A DNA stretch of 58,348 nucleotides from Flavobacteriaceae bacterium (GTDB taxonomy: Bacteria > Bacteroidota > Bacteroidia > Flavobacteriales > Flavobacteriaceae): positions 63,229 through 121,576 of the forward strand of contig PBHD01000004.1 of the NCBI GenBank assembly GCA_002719315.1. The letters run 5' to 3'. Shown piece after piece: positions 27,748 to 39,866 of the stretch (position 1 is the first letter of the stretch; each line of letters starts with the position of its first letter). The translations under genes were made by a program, and so were the position numbers. The notes beneath the pieces were generated by a model. That model did no database searches. It worked only from the letters and a program-made list of their open reading frames with translations, and was not told the DNA's origin.

Positions 27748-28419
27748 TTAAAATAAATCAGGTCTTAATTTTTTTGTTCTATTAATTGAATTATTTTCTC
27801 GCCATTTTTCAATTAATGATTTATTACCTGATAATAATTCATTAGGAACTTTCCAGTTTTTATAATTTGAAGGTCTTGTATATATTTCAGGAGCAAGTAA
27901 TTTATCTTGAAAACTATCATTAAGAGCGGAAGATTCATCACCTAAAACCCCAGGAATTAATCTTATTATAGAATCGCAAAATACTGCAGCTGCTAATTCT
28001 CCTCCGGATAAAACAAAATCACCAATAGAAATTTCTCTAGTTATTAAATGATCTCTAATTCTATGATCAACTCCTTTATAATGGCCGCAAAGAATAATAA
28101 TATTTTCTTTAATTGAAAAATCATTAGAGATCTTTTGATTTAACTTCTCTCCATCTGGAGTAAGATATATTATATCATCATATTCGCGTTTTTTTTTTAA
28201 ATTAGAAATACACTTATCAATGGGTTCTATCATAAGAACCATTCCAGAGCCGCCACCAAAAGGATAATCGTCAACTTGTTTTTGTTTTTTTATACCATAC
28301 TCTCTTAAGTCATGAAAGTTTACAGATACAATTTTTGATTTTATCGCTTTTTTAAGGATTGATACACTAAAAGGACTTTGTAAAATTTCTGGAAACAAAG
28401 TTATAATATCGATATTCAC
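27748..28419 (-). CDS. trmD: tRNA (guanine-N1-)-methyltransferase
   Basis: Methylates G37 of tRNAs with a GG anticodon context, preventing +1 frameshifting. It is a SPOUT-family knotted enzyme acting as a dimer. The 223-residue protein starts with a GTG codon (MNIDIITLFPEI). It has VDDYPFGGGSGMVLMIEP, CGHYKGVDHRI, the knot region REISIGDFVLSGGELAA and the C-terminal GDESSALNDSF and YTRPSNYKNWKVP. It lies 13 bases after the DegP-like gene. rplS follows but has its own promoter. Confidence 0.97.
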   Translation of the reverse strand: MNIDIITLFPEILQSPFSVSILKKAIKSKIVSVNFHDLREYGIKKQKQVDDYPFGGGSGMVLMIEPIDKCISNLKKKREYDDIIYLTPDGEKLNQKISNDFSIKENIIILCGHYKGVDHRIRDHLITREISIGDFVLSGGELAAAVFCDSIIRLIPGVLGDESSALNDSFQDKLLAPEIYTRPSNYKNWKVPNELLSGNKSLIEKWRENNSINRTKKLRPDLF

Positions 28420-28432
28420 TTTAAATTAAATA

Positions 28433-29812
28433 TTATCTAAAAAATAATCTTTCTTTTTCACCTTCAGGATTTATAAATAATATATTTTCTAAATCATATG
28501 GACTAAATTTTTCTACATCAGAAACTTTATAAATTTTTTTGTTATTTATCTCTAAAATGATATGTCCTTCATTAATTCCATTTCTATATAACCTTTCATT
28601 TCCCATTCTGGAAATAATTAAACCTCCGTCAATATTAAATTCTTCTTTTTTATTTTTATTAAGTTCTCTTAATTCCATTCCATAAAAGTTTATTCTATTA
28701 ATCTTTTTTAGAATAACCATAACATTTTTCTCTAAGTCATTTCTTATATATTTAATAGAAACTTTTTGTCCAGGCCTTTTAGTTGATAAATATCCAGATA
28801 GATCAGCAAATTTGTTGATTTTTAAACCATCAATACTTTTAATAATATCACCCGGTTTTAATCCAGATATATCAGCACCAAATCCTTTTTCAATTTCATT
28901 AATATAAAAACCTTCAGTTTCAAATACACCAAATTTTTCAGCAACATCAGAATTAAGTGCCTGACCAATAACACCCAATAAACCTTTTTGGACATCACCA
29001 AATTCAATTATATCTTCAAAAACTTTTCTAGCAACATTACTTGGAACAGCAAAGGAATAGCCAACAAATCCACCTGTAACAGAGCTTATTGCAGTATTAA
29101 TTCCAATTAATTGTCCATTTGTATTAACCAGGGCACCTCCACTATTACCTTTATTTACTGCTGCATCAGTTTGAATATATGATTCATTTTTGTTATCATA
29201 TTTATTTAAATCTCGAGATTTGGCACTTATTATACCAGCAGTTACAGTTGAATTTAAATTAAAAGGATTTCCTACAGCTAATACCCATTCTCCTATTTTA
29301 GTATTATCAGAATCGCCAAAGGAGATATAAGGGAGCATTGAATCAGCATTAATTTTTAGTACGGCGATATCCGTTCCTGGATCTGTGCCAATTAAACTTG
29401 CTTTATATGATTTGTTGTTATTAGTTGTAATTTCAATTTCTGAATATCCATCTATAACATGATTGTTCGTAATAATATATCCATCTGGAGATACTATAAC
29501 TCCTGATCCAGTCCCAATTCTTTCAGGAATTTCGTTTTCTTCTTCATAAAAAAATCTATACCAAGACGGAGTATTGCTCGAACTTATCGAAGTATTTTTA
29601 ACATGTACGACAGCATCAATTGTTTTTTCAGCAGCAACAGTAAAGTCAGTTGATATTGAATTTTTATTTGAATATAAATAATTAACGGGTATTGAGTTGC
29701 TATAGTTTAAATCATTAAATTTAATTTCAGACTTATCATAATAATTGTAGAAATAGATTGATATAAAACCTGATAAAACTCCTATTAATAGATATTTAAG
29801 AAATAATTTCAT
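28433..29812 (-). CDS. HtrA/DegP-family periplasmic serine protease
   Basis: Envelope protease and quality-control enzyme of 459 residues. An N-terminal hydrophobic segment (LKYLLIGVLSGFISIYFYN) serves as anchor or signal. The catalytic triad is visible as His in TNNHVIDG, Asp in GTDIAVLKI and Ser in NKGNSGGALVN. Two PDZ domains follow, the first around residues 270-365 (GFGADISGLKPGDIIKSIDG) and a shorter, more diverged second one at the C-terminus. The gene heads the degP-trmD pair and is divergent from dapF. A TAnnTTTG element lies 16 bases before the start. DegP, DegQ and DegS types cannot be separated here. Confidence 0.94.
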   Translation of the reverse strand: MKLFLKYLLIGVLSGFISIYFYNYYDKSEIKFNDLNYSNSIPVNYLYSNKNSISTDFTVAAEKTIDAVVHVKNTSISSSNTPSWYRFFYEEENEIPERIGTGSGVIVSPDGYIITNNHVIDGYSEIEITTNNNKSYKASLIGTDPGTDIAVLKINADSMLPYISFGDSDNTKIGEWVLAVGNPFNLNSTVTAGIISAKSRDLNKYDNKNESYIQTDAAVNKGNSGGALVNTNGQLIGINTAISSVTGGFVGYSFAVPSNVARKVFEDIIEFGDVQKGLLGVIGQALNSDVAEKFGVFETEGFYINEIEKGFGADISGLKPGDIIKSIDGLKINKFADLSGYLSTKRPGQKVSIKYIRNDLEKNVMVILKKINRINFYGMELRELNKNKKEEFNIDGGLIISRMGNERLYRNGINEGHIILEINNKKIYKVSDVEKFSPYDLENILFINPEGEKERLFFR

Positions 29813-29828
29813 TATAATATAATTTCCA

Positions 29829-29836
29829 CAAAAATA
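29829..29836 (-). promoter_or_regulatory. -7 promoter element of the HtrA gene (TATTTTTG)
   Basis: TAnnTTTG match on the minus strand ending 16 bases before the start codon. No -33 TTG at normal spacing. Confidence 0.4.
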
Positions 29837-29903
29837 TAAATTTCATTATTTATAATTTTTATTTTAACTCGAATTTAACAACTATATTAATTTTCAATTT
29901 GAT

Positions 29904-29911
29904 TAAATTTG
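29904..29911 (+). promoter_or_regulatory. -7 promoter element of dapF (TAAATTTG)
   Basis: TAnnTTTG match ending 7 bases before the dapF start codon, so the transcript leader would be only a few bases. No good -33 TTG is seen. Confidence 0.45.
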
Positions 29912-29918
29912 TTAGCTA

Positions 29919-30704
29919 ATGGAATTAATTTTTGATAAATACCATGGTTTGGGAAATGATTTTGTTATAATTGACGGAAGATCATTGAATCTTCAACAAT
30001 TAAATCAAAATCAGATTAAAAAAATTTGTAATCGCAATTTTGGTGTTGGAGCAGATGGTTTGATTTTAATTAAAGATCATTTAAAGTTAGATTTTGAAAT
30101 GATATATTATAATTCTGATGGATTATTAAGCTCAATGTGTGGAAATGGGGCTAGATGTTCTGTGGCTTTTGCTTATGAAAAAAATATTTGTTCAGAAAAA
30201 ATGGTTTTTATGGCATATGATGGTCCTCACGAAGGTTTTATTCTAGCTGATAGTAATATAAAATTATCTTTTAATGATATTTCAAATATAAAAGAGAATG
30301 AGTATGGTATATATATAGATAGTGGATCTCCACATCTATTAATTTTTGATAAAAATATTGAAGAATTAAATGTTAAAGAATTAGGATCATCAATTAGGCA
30401 TTCAAAAAAATTTCTTAAAGAAGGTATTAATGTTAATTTTATTGAGCATATAAATAAAAATAGGTTTAAATTAAGAACTTATGAAAGAGGAGTAGAAGAT
30501 GAGACTTTATCTTGTGGTTCAGGGGCAGTTGCAGCTGCAATTTCAGTTCATTATAAAGGATTAGCTAATAATTATTCTGAAATTTTAATTCAAACTTTAG
30601 GGGGATCACTTAAAGTTGACTTTAAATTTGAAAAAGAAAAATATTTTAAAATATATCTCTCTGGTAAAGCTCAAAAAGTTTTTTCAGGTATAATATCAAT
30701 ATAG
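29919..30704 (+). CDS. dapF: Diaminopimelate epimerase
   Basis: Interconverts LL- and meso-diaminopimelate for lysine and peptidoglycan synthesis. The 261-residue protein has the N-terminal FDKYHGLGNDFVIID and two active-site cysteines, in SMCGNGARC (near residue 73) and SCGSGAVAAA (near residue 195), plus RTYERGVEDET. It begins a plus-strand run with a GNAT gene 1 base after its stop and mltG next, an arrangement seen in other flavobacteria. dapA of the same pathway is at 38926. Confidence 0.97.
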   Translation: MELIFDKYHGLGNDFVIIDGRSLNLQQLNQNQIKKICNRNFGVGADGLILIKDHLKLDFEMIYYNSDGLLSSMCGNGARCSVAFAYEKNICSEKMVFMAYDGPHEGFILADSNIKLSFNDISNIKENEYGIYIDSGSPHLLIFDKNIEELNVKELGSSIRHSKKFLKEGINVNFIEHINKNRFKLRTYERGVEDETLSCGSGAVAAAISVHYKGLANNYSEILIQTLGGSLKVDFKFEKEKYFKIYLSGKAQKVFSGIISI

Positions 30705-30705
30705 G

Positions 30706-31212
30706 ATGGAGGGTATAAAACTTAGAGCTTTAGAACCAGAGGATATTGATATATTATTTTCTATTGAAAATAATAAAGAATTATGGAAATATTCAAATAG
30801 AAATGAACCTTATTCAAGGTATACATTAAAAAAATACATTGAAATCCAAAATCAAGAAATTTCCAAATCAAAACAAAAACGATTTGTTTTATCTAATAAT
30901 GATAAAATTGTTTTTGGATTTATAGATTTATTTGATTTTGAAACTTTTCATAGAAGAGCTGGTATAGGATTAGTGATTTTGTCTAACTACAGAAATAAAG
31001 GTTTTGGATCAAAAGGTTTGGAGTTAATAGAATATCATTCAAAATTATTTTACAATTTACATTTACTTTATGCAAATGTTGCATATGAAAATAAGGAGAG
31101 TAATCTTCTGTTTAAGAAAATGAAATATGATTTAGTTGGGATTAAAAAAAAGTGGAATTATTATGATAATTCATTCCATGATGAATGTTTATATCAAAAA
31201 ATTTTAGATTGA
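30706..31212 (+). CDS. GNAT-family N-acetyltransferase (RimJ/RimL-like)
   Basis: Acetyl-CoA-dependent transferase of 168 residues. It starts with the RimJ/RimL-type strand IKLRALEPEDIDILFSIENN and carries the acetyl-CoA-binding motif A as GIGLVILSNYRNKGFGSKGL (Q/RxxGxG variant NKGFGS), followed by NVAYENKESNLLFKKMKYDL. The acceptor, whether a protein N-terminus or a small amine, is not predictable. The start codon lies 1 base after the dapF stop, and its own stop overlaps the proposed TTG start of mltG. Confidence 0.9.
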   Translation: MEGIKLRALEPEDIDILFSIENNKELWKYSNRNEPYSRYTLKKYIEIQNQEISKSKQKRFVLSNNDKIVFGFIDLFDFETFHRRAGIGLVILSNYRNKGFGSKGLELIEYHSKLFYNLHLLYANVAYENKESNLLFKKMKYDLVGIKKKWNYYDNSFHDECLYQKILD

Positions 31213-32243
31213 AAAAAAGATCATATTTTATAATTTTAATTTCAGTAATAGTATTAGTTTACTTTGTAAATAGTTTCATAATATACTTTAGTAATAACAC
31301 TGATTTTAACTTTAAAGAAATTACCTTTTTTATTGATAGTGATGATAACATAGATTCATTAGGTATTAAACTAAAGCCGTATTTAAAGTCAACAAATAAT
31401 TTTATTAAAGTTGCAAAAAAAAAGGGGTATTCTAATAATATTAAATCTGGTAAATATTTAATTAAAAAGGGAAGTAGCAACAATGATATTATTAATAATT
31501 TAAGAATTAATAGATTAACAGTTAATGTTGTTTTTAATAATCAGGAAAGGTTAGAAGATTTAGCTTTAAGAATTTCAAAACAAATTATGATTGACAGCTT
31601 GTCCTTAGTTAAAAGTTTTTTAGACCCTAGTTTTTTAAGTGAAAAAGGATTTGATTCTTTAAACGCATTATCAATGTACATTCCTAATTCATATAATTTT
31701 TATTGGGATGTTAGTCCAGAAAAATTTAGAAATAGAATGTGGAATGAATATAATTCTTTTTGGAATGAAGAATTAGAAAATAAAGCAAAAAAAATTAATT
31801 TAACTAAAATTGAAGTATACATTTTAGCATCAATTGTTCAAAAGGAATCTGCAAAACAAATTGAAAAAAGTAGAATTGCAGGTGTTTACCTTAATAGACT
31901 TAAAAGGAAAATGAAATTACAAGCAGACCCTACTGTAATTTATGCGATAAAAAAAGAAACTAATAATTTTAATAAAATTATAAAAAGAGTTTTGTACAGG
32001 GATTTAAAAATTAAATCAGCTTATAATACTTATTATAGAAAAGGTCTTCCTCCGTCTCCAATTTGTATGCCAGACATGTCTACAATTTTATCAGTACTTA
32101 ATGCAGAAAATCATTCTTTTTTATATTTTGTAGTAGATCCTCAAAACCCGGGTTTTCATTTGTTTTCAAAAGACTTGGTTCAGCATAATAGAAATAAAAA
32201 AAAATATATTAACTGGTTAAATGAAAAAAAAATATATCGTTAG
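31209..32243 (+). CDS. mltG: Endolytic murein transglycosylase MltG (YceG-like)
   Basis: Inner-membrane lytic transglycosylase that cleaves nascent glycan strands and sets their length. The TTG at 31209, overlapping the previous stop (TTGA), gives MKKRSYFIILISVIVLVYF, a single N-terminal anchor. An ATG at 31185 would add eight residues. A LysM-like region follows, then the catalytic YceG domain with ASIVQKESAKQIEKSRIAGV, where the glutamate of the QKE motif is catalytic, and NRLKRKMKLQADPTVIYA. The end KGLPPSPICMP is also conserved. The length of 344 residues is normal. Confidence 0.94.
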   Translation: MKKRSYFIILISVIVLVYFVNSFIIYFSNNTDFNFKEITFFIDSDDNIDSLGIKLKPYLKSTNNFIKVAKKKGYSNNIKSGKYLIKKGSSNNDIINNLRINRLTVNVVFNNQERLEDLALRISKQIMIDSLSLVKSFLDPSFLSEKGFDSLNALSMYIPNSYNFYWDVSPEKFRNRMWNEYNSFWNEELENKAKKINLTKIEVYILASIVQKESAKQIEKSRIAGVYLNRLKRKMKLQADPTVIYAIKKETNNFNKIIKRVLYRDLKIKSAYNTYYRKGLPPSPICMPDMSTILSVLNAENHSFLYFVVDPQNPGFHLFSKDLVQHNRNKKKYINWLNEKKIYR

Positions 32244-32326
32244 ATATTTTTTGATTTTGTAATAAAAAATTTTATGTTTTTATTTGAGTCAATTGCAATA
32301 TTTCTCTAATCGAATTTTAAGCAAAT

Positions 32327-33754
32327 TTAAATTGTAAGTTTTTGACTTAAATCTTCTACGTATTTTCTAAATTGTTTGTCAGTAAAACTTAGATTGTCAA
32401 CAGTTTTACAAGCATGTAAAACTGTTGCATGATCTCTTTTTCCAATTTGATTTCCAATACTTGCTAATGATGCCTTTGTGTATTTTTTTGCAAAATACAT
32501 CGCAAGTTGTCTTGCTTGAACAATGTGCCTTCTTCTAGTTTTAGATTGAAGTGTTTGAATATCCATTTGAAAGTAATCAGAAACAACTTTTTGAATGTAA
32601 TCTATTGAGACTTCTCTTTTTGTGTTTTTTACAAACTTTTGAACAATATCTCTTGCTAATTCAATAGTGATTTCTGCTTTATTAAATGAAGACTGAGCAA
32701 TTAAAGAAATTATTGCTCCTTCCAATTCTCTAACATTAGTTTTAATATTTTTAGCAACATACTCAATTATATCATGATTTATTTCTACACCATCTCTATA
32801 TAATTTATTTTTTAATATAGATATTCTTGTTTCAAAATCAGGTAATTGTAATTCTGCAGAAAGGCCCCATTTAAATCTTGACAATAGCCTTTGTTCAATA
32901 TCTTGCATATCGACAGGAGCTTTATCAGATGTTAGAATAACCTGTTTTCCATTTTGATGAAGCTGATTAAATATATGAAAAAATACATCTTGAGTTCCAC
33001 TTTTACCTGAAAGAAATTGAACATCATCAATTATAAGAACTTCTAGAATTTGATAGAAATGAATAAAATCATTTCTGGTGTTTTTTTTGACAGATTCGAC
33101 ATATTGTTGTGTAAATTTTTCTGCTGAAATATATAAAACAGTTTTATCAGGATATTTTTCTTTTATTTCAACACCAATTGCATGGGCTAGATGAGTTTTT
33201 CCAAGACCAACTCCACCAAAAATTAATAAAGGATTAAAAGATGTTCCACCAGGTTTATTTGAAACAGCCATTGCAGCTGACCTTGCTAATCTGTTGGAAT
33301 CACCCTCTAAAAAATTTTCAAAGTTATAGTTAGGATTTAATTGAGATTCAATTTGTAAATTTTTAATTCCAGGAATAATAAAAGGATTTTTTAGTTCATT
33401 TGAACTAGAATATAATGGTGCATTTACTTCTTGAGTTCTAAGATTTGTTCTATTGTTACTTGGAATTTTTTCTGTAAATGGAGACTTACTTCCATAAGTA
33501 TTCTCCATTTTAATAATGTAGATTAATTTAGCCTGATTCCCTAACTCCTTATTTAGAGCTGTTTTTAAAATTTTTAAGTAATGTTCTTCAAGCCACTCAT
33601 AAAAAAATTTACTTGGCACTTGAATTGTTAATGAATTTTCCTCTAGCTTTACAGGTTTAATGGGTTTAAACCAAGTTTTATATGCTTGTGTTTGAATGTT
33701 ATCTTTGATAAAGCTTAAACAATTATTCCATACAGAACTAGCATCTAAATTCAT
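32327..33754 (-). CDS. dnaA: Chromosomal replication initiator DnaA
   Basis: AAA+ ATPase that opens the replication origin. The 475-residue protein has domain I (SVWNNCLSFIKDNI), a flexible domain II, and domain III with Walker A GGVGLGKTHLAHAIG, Walker B VLIIDDVQFLSGK and the sensor/arginine segment EQRLLSRFKWGLS. Domain IV carries the DnaA-box-reading motif GKRDHATVLHACKTV. No cluster of TTATCCACA boxes was found around the gene and dnaN is not adjacent, so the origin is probably elsewhere, as is common in Bacteroidetes. Confidence 0.98.
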   Translation of the reverse strand: MNLDASSVWNNCLSFIKDNIQTQAYKTWFKPIKPVKLEENSLTIQVPSKFFYEWLEEHYLKILKTALNKELGNQAKLIYIIKMENTYGSKSPFTEKIPSNNRTNLRTQEVNAPLYSSSNELKNPFIIPGIKNLQIESQLNPNYNFENFLEGDSNRLARSAAMAVSNKPGGTSFNPLLIFGGVGLGKTHLAHAIGVEIKEKYPDKTVLYISAEKFTQQYVESVKKNTRNDFIHFYQILEVLIIDDVQFLSGKSGTQDVFFHIFNQLHQNGKQVILTSDKAPVDMQDIEQRLLSRFKWGLSAELQLPDFETRISILKNKLYRDGVEINHDIIEYVAKNIKTNVRELEGAIISLIAQSSFNKAEITIELARDIVQKFVKNTKREVSIDYIQKVVSDYFQMDIQTLQSKTRRRHIVQARQLAMYFAKKYTKASLASIGNQIGKRDHATVLHACKTVDNLSFTDKQFRKYVEDLSQKLTI

Positions 33755-33874
33755 TTAAATGAAAAGGGTTTATGTGTTATTTAATAGTGTTTTTTTTTTG
33801 AGATCATTGAAATACAAATATTAAAAAAAAAATGTAAAAAAAAATTTTTTTTTGTATTGATTTTTAACTTTTTT

Positions 33875-33902
33875 TTTGTGATATTCTGAAACAGTAAATT
33901 TG
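33875..33902 (+). promoter_or_regulatory. Promoter of the YbgC-like gene (TTTG-N16-TAAATTTG)
   Basis: TTTG (33875-33878) and TAAATTTG (33895-33902) are separated by 16 bases, slightly under the Bacteroidetes norm. The start codon follows 35 bases after the -7 element. Confidence 0.55.
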
Positions 33903-33937
33903 TAGGAATTATATAATTTTCTTACATTAAATGAATT

Positions 33938-34333
33938 ATGGAATTTATTACAAAACCAATTTTAGTTAGATATTATGAAACAGATCAAATGGGATTTGTT
34001 CATCATTCAAATTATTTAAGATATTTTGAGCTTGCAAGAATTGAATGGATTTCATCCTTAGGGTTTTCTTATCAAAAGATGGAGGAAAAAGGCTATTTAA
34101 TGCCTGTAATAAATGCTAATGTAAATTATAAAAAACCTTTAAATTTTGGGAAAAGCTTCAGAGTTAAAATTCAATCTAACAATATTCCAAAGGTTAAGTT
34201 TGAATTAAAATATGAGGTTATATCAGAAAATAATGAAATTCTTGCAACAGGATCTACTATCTTAGTTTTTTTGTCATCTCATAATTTAAAGCCAGTAAGA
34301 TGTCCAGATTTTTTTTACAATTTATTTAAATAG
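33938..34333 (+). CDS. YbgC/FadM-type acyl-CoA thioesterase
   Basis: Hotdog-fold thioesterase of 131 residues in the 4-hydroxybenzoyl-CoA thioesterase-like group. The active-site motif YETDQMGFVHHSNYLRYFE (about residues 12-30) contains the aspartate and histidines typical of YbgC. The following ARIEWISSLGFSY is also conserved. Likely substrates are short or medium acyl-CoAs, unresolved by sequence. It is divergent from dnaA and its 3' end overlaps ribD on the opposite strand by 8 bases. Confidence 0.9.
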   Translation: MEFITKPILVRYYETDQMGFVHHSNYLRYFELARIEWISSLGFSYQKMEEKGYLMPVINANVNYKKPLNFGKSFRVKIQSNNIPKVKFELKYEVISENNEILATGSTILVFLSSHNLKPVRCPDFFYNLFK

Positions 34334-35360
34334 GATGATAAATATTTAATTTATTATTTCCTATTTTTTCTTGATAAATTTCTTTGGCATCTAGTTTTGG
34401 CTCTCTTATGCCTTCAAAAAATTTTTTTTCTCCAGTAAAAACTCTAGCCTCATCCCATAAATTTTCATCGATGAAATACTGAATTGTTTTACTTCCTCCC
34501 TCAATTATAACTGATTGTATATTTTCTTTATATAAAATTTCTAAAATATTTGATGTTTTAGTAAAATCACATTTTATCCATTTTTTATTTTTAATTGTCA
34601 AGTTTTTGTGTGAGTTAATTATCGTCAATGGATACTTGTCTTTCATGACTTTTGTTTTATTGTTAATTTTAAGATTAGGGTCTATTATATATCTTCTAGG
34701 ACTTTTTCCATTCCACTTTCTTAATGTTAGACTAGGATTATCATTTATAATAGTATTTACACCAACTAAAATTCCATCTTCTATACTTCTTAATTTATGA
34801 GATCTTTGAATAGATAGAGAATTAGATATCCAATATATTTTTCCAGATTTATTTCTTTCATAAAGAGGAGCAATAAAACCATCTTTTGTTCTCGCCCATT
34901 TCAAAATAACATAAGGTCTTTTTTTTTCACAGAATGTAAAAAAACGTTTATTTAAATTAATACAATCTTTTTTTAAAACATTAATTTTAATTTCACAGCC
35001 ATGTTTTTTTAATTTCTCAATTCCTTTCCCATCAACTTTATTATTTGGATCTTTTACACCAATTACTATTTTAGGTATTTTATATTTAATTATTAATTCA
35101 GAACAAGGAGGAGTTTTTCCATAATGGTTACATGGTTCTAAATTTACGTAGATTATACTTTTACTTAGTAAAGAGGTGTTTTCTACACTTTTAATTGCAT
35201 TTAATTCTGCATGAGATGAGCCGTACCTTTTATGCCAACCTTCACCAATAATCTCATTTTTGTGAACTATTACACATCCAACCATAGGATTGGGAGAGGT
35301 ATATCCAATTCCCTTTTTTGCAAGGAACAAACATCTTTTCATGTAAAATTCGTCTATCAT
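34326..35360 (-). CDS. ribD: Bifunctional riboflavin deaminase/reductase
   Basis: Carries out the deamination and side-chain reduction steps after GTP cyclohydrolase II in riboflavin synthesis. The 344-residue protein has an N-terminal cytidine-deaminase-like domain (about 1-145) with the zinc motifs HAELNAI and PCNHYGKTPPCSE. A C-terminal reductase domain includes KWARTKDGFIAP, DGILVGVNTIINDNP and IEGGSKTIQYFI. It is divergent from prmC and convergent with the YbgC-like gene. Confidence 0.96.
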   Translation of the reverse strand: MIDEFYMKRCLFLAKKGIGYTSPNPMVGCVIVHKNEIIGEGWHKRYGSSHAELNAIKSVENTSLLSKSIIYVNLEPCNHYGKTPPCSELIIKYKIPKIVIGVKDPNNKVDGKGIEKLKKHGCEIKINVLKKDCINLNKRFFTFCEKKRPYVILKWARTKDGFIAPLYERNKSGKIYWISNSLSIQRSHKLRSIEDGILVGVNTIINDNPSLTLRKWNGKSPRRYIIDPNLKINNKTKVMKDKYPLTIINSHKNLTIKNKKWIKCDFTKTSNILEILYKENIQSVIIEGGSKTIQYFIDENLWDEARVFTGEKKFFEGIREPKLDAKEIYQEKIGNNKLNIYHPI

Positions 35361-35447
35361 TTTGACTTAAAAAAAACAAGAATAAATAATGTTTCGTAAA
35401 TTTAATTATTATTTACATTGATAAACACAAGAAATTAATATAAGCTA

Positions 35448-35455
35448 TAGATTTG
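35448..35455 (+). promoter_or_regulatory. -7 promoter element of prmC (TAGATTTG)
   Basis: TAnnTTTG match ending only 3 bases before the ATG at 35459, so transcription should begin at or beside the start codon (leaderless or nearly so). The nearest upstream TTG (35418-35420) is further away than normal. Confidence 0.5.
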
Positions 35456-35458
35456 CTT

Positions 35459-38321
<2,863 letters not shown>

Positions 38322-38416
38322 ATGTTATATTTATAACAGATTTATTATAAAATATATAGATGTTTCAATTTTTATGTTTTTTTAGTTAATTAAAATAACT
38401 TTAAATATTAATTATA

Positions 38417-38926
38417 ATGATTAAAAGAATTAAATTTCTTTTTTTGAGTTTAAGATTAAGTAAGGAACTTAAGAATAGCAACAGAAAAATAAAAATTGTT
38501 TCAAAAAAGAAATTATCTGTAGGCCTGTTAATAGACTCTAAATTTGATTTAAATGATTCTTTTATTCTAATGTTAGCTATGAAATTAGAATTGTCCAAAG
38601 ATAGATTTGATATTACAGTTTTTAATAATAATAACTTTAATAATTTTAAGGTTAATCTTATTTCAATTGAAGACGTAGGATTATTCGGAAAATTACCTCT
38701 AAATATTAAAAAGTTTTTAAATAGAAGATTTGACTTGTTGTTTAATTTGCATTATAATAATCCATTATTAGCTCTATTATCATCTATAAGTAAAGCAAAT
38801 TTTAGAATTGGTTTAATTCAAGCAGATAAAAGATTAAATGACTTAATTATAAATTTAAGTCCGGAAAACCCCAAATTTATTGATGAATCTGCTAAATATT
38901 TAAATAAAATTTTTTTTAAAAAATAA
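38417..38926 (+). CDS. DUF6913-like conserved flavobacterial protein
   Basis: Protein of 169 residues with no signal peptide or membrane helix. It has a basic N-terminus, then a possible alpha/beta fold: KLSVGLLIDSKFDLND, the strand FDITVFNNNNF, the segment DVGLFGKLPLNIKKFLNRRFD and LLFNLHYNNPLLALLSSISK with FRIGLIQ. The pattern and its place between ligA and dapA match the flavobacterial DUF6913 family as I recall it. Function is unknown. The last base of its stop codon is the first base of the dapA start (TAATG), so translation is probably coupled. Confidence 0.8.
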   Translation: MIKRIKFLFLSLRLSKELKNSNRKIKIVSKKKLSVGLLIDSKFDLNDSFILMLAMKLELSKDRFDITVFNNNNFNNFKVNLISIEDVGLFGKLPLNIKKFLNRRFDLLFNLHYNNPLLALLSSISKANFRIGLIQADKRLNDLIINLSPENPKFIDESAKYLNKIFFKK

Positions 38927-39804
38927 TGGAGATTAAAGGGCTAGGAGTTGCTATGATAACTCCCTTTGATAAAAATGGAAATATTGATTTCGATAAAATA
39001 CCATTAATAGTAGATAATATAGTTTCTGGATCAGCTGATTATATAGTTGTTTTTGGCACAACGGGTGAGTCAGCCCTTATAACAAAGAAAGAAAAAAATC
39101 AATTAATTGAAGCTATAATAAATGCTAATAATAATAGATTACCTTTGGTTATTGGTATCGGAGGAAATAATACAGATTTGGTAATTAAAGAAATTCAGAA
39201 TACTGATTTAAATTATTTTAGTGCAATTTTATCAGTTTCTCCATATTATGTAAAACCTACTCAAAAGGGTATAATTAAGCACTATTCAAAAATATCTAGG
39301 GAAAGTCCTATTCCATTAATCCTATATAATGTTCCTTCTAGAACTGGTTCTATGATAGAAATTGAAACATTTTTGAAAATAATTAGTGGAAATGATAATA
39401 TTATTGGGATTAAAGAAGCAAGTGGAAATTTATCTTTTGTCCAAGATTTAATTAAGAGTGTACCTAACAATATTCAAATTATTTCTGGAGATGATCAATA
39501 TATTTTACCTATTATCTTATCGGGAGGTTCAGGTTCTATATCAGTAATAGCAAATGCTTTTCCTAATAAAATTTCTAAAATGATAACATATGCTAAATCC
39601 GAAGAGGTTAGTATGGCTTATCAAATTCATTTTGAACTTTTAGATATGGTTAAACTTATGTTTTTAGAGGGAAATCCAACAGGCATAAAAGAATTAATGA
39701 GTCAATTATCGCTTTGTTCAAATGTTTTAAGATTACCTTTATTGAGAGCTTCTGATGAATTATCGAATAAAATTTCTAAGAAACTTAAAGAAATAAATTA
39801 TTAA
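38926..39804 (+). CDS. dapA: 4-hydroxy-tetrahydrodipicolinate synthase
   Basis: Condenses pyruvate with aspartate semialdehyde, the first committed step towards diaminopimelate and lysine. The 292-residue TIM barrel shows GVAMITPFDKNGNIDF, the FGTTGESALI loop, LYNVPSRTG with the catalytic tyrosine, and the Schiff-base lysine in GIKEASGNL near residue 163. The C-terminal FLEGNPTGIKELM is typical. It overlaps the preceding gene by one base and ends 62 bases before bamD, which has its own -7 element. Confidence 0.97.
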   Translation: MEIKGLGVAMITPFDKNGNIDFDKIPLIVDNIVSGSADYIVVFGTTGESALITKKEKNQLIEAIINANNNRLPLVIGIGGNNTDLVIKEIQNTDLNYFSAILSVSPYYVKPTQKGIIKHYSKISRESPIPLILYNVPSRTGSMIEIETFLKIISGNDNIIGIKEASGNLSFVQDLIKSVPNNIQIISGDDQYILPIILSGGSGSISVIANAFPNKISKMITYAKSEEVSMAYQIHFELLDMVKLMFLEGNPTGIKELMSQLSLCSNVLRLPLLRASDELSNKISKKLKEINY

Positions 39805-39854
39805 TTCATTTAATAGTTAAAACTATAATAAATTAAAATTTAATTGAGATTTAT

Positions 39855-39862
39855 TAGATTTG
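39855..39862 (+). promoter_or_regulatory. -7 promoter element of bamD (TAGATTTG)
   Basis: TAnnTTTG followed by C and only 4 bases before the ATG at 39867, so the bamD mRNA is likely leaderless. No -33 TTG at normal distance was seen. Confidence 0.5.
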
Positions 39863-39866
39863 CAAA

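Noticed and set aside
31413-31426. A9-G4 tract in mltG as a possible phase-variable frameshift site
   Set aside because: Poly-A runs of this length are frequent in the window's genes, the frame is intact, and mltG is not a typical phase-variable gene.
32244-32326. Bidirectional terminator between mltG and dnaA
   Set aside because: The A/T-rich stretch ATAAAAAATTTTAT is only approximately symmetric, with no G-C pairs, so it is not convincing as a stem.
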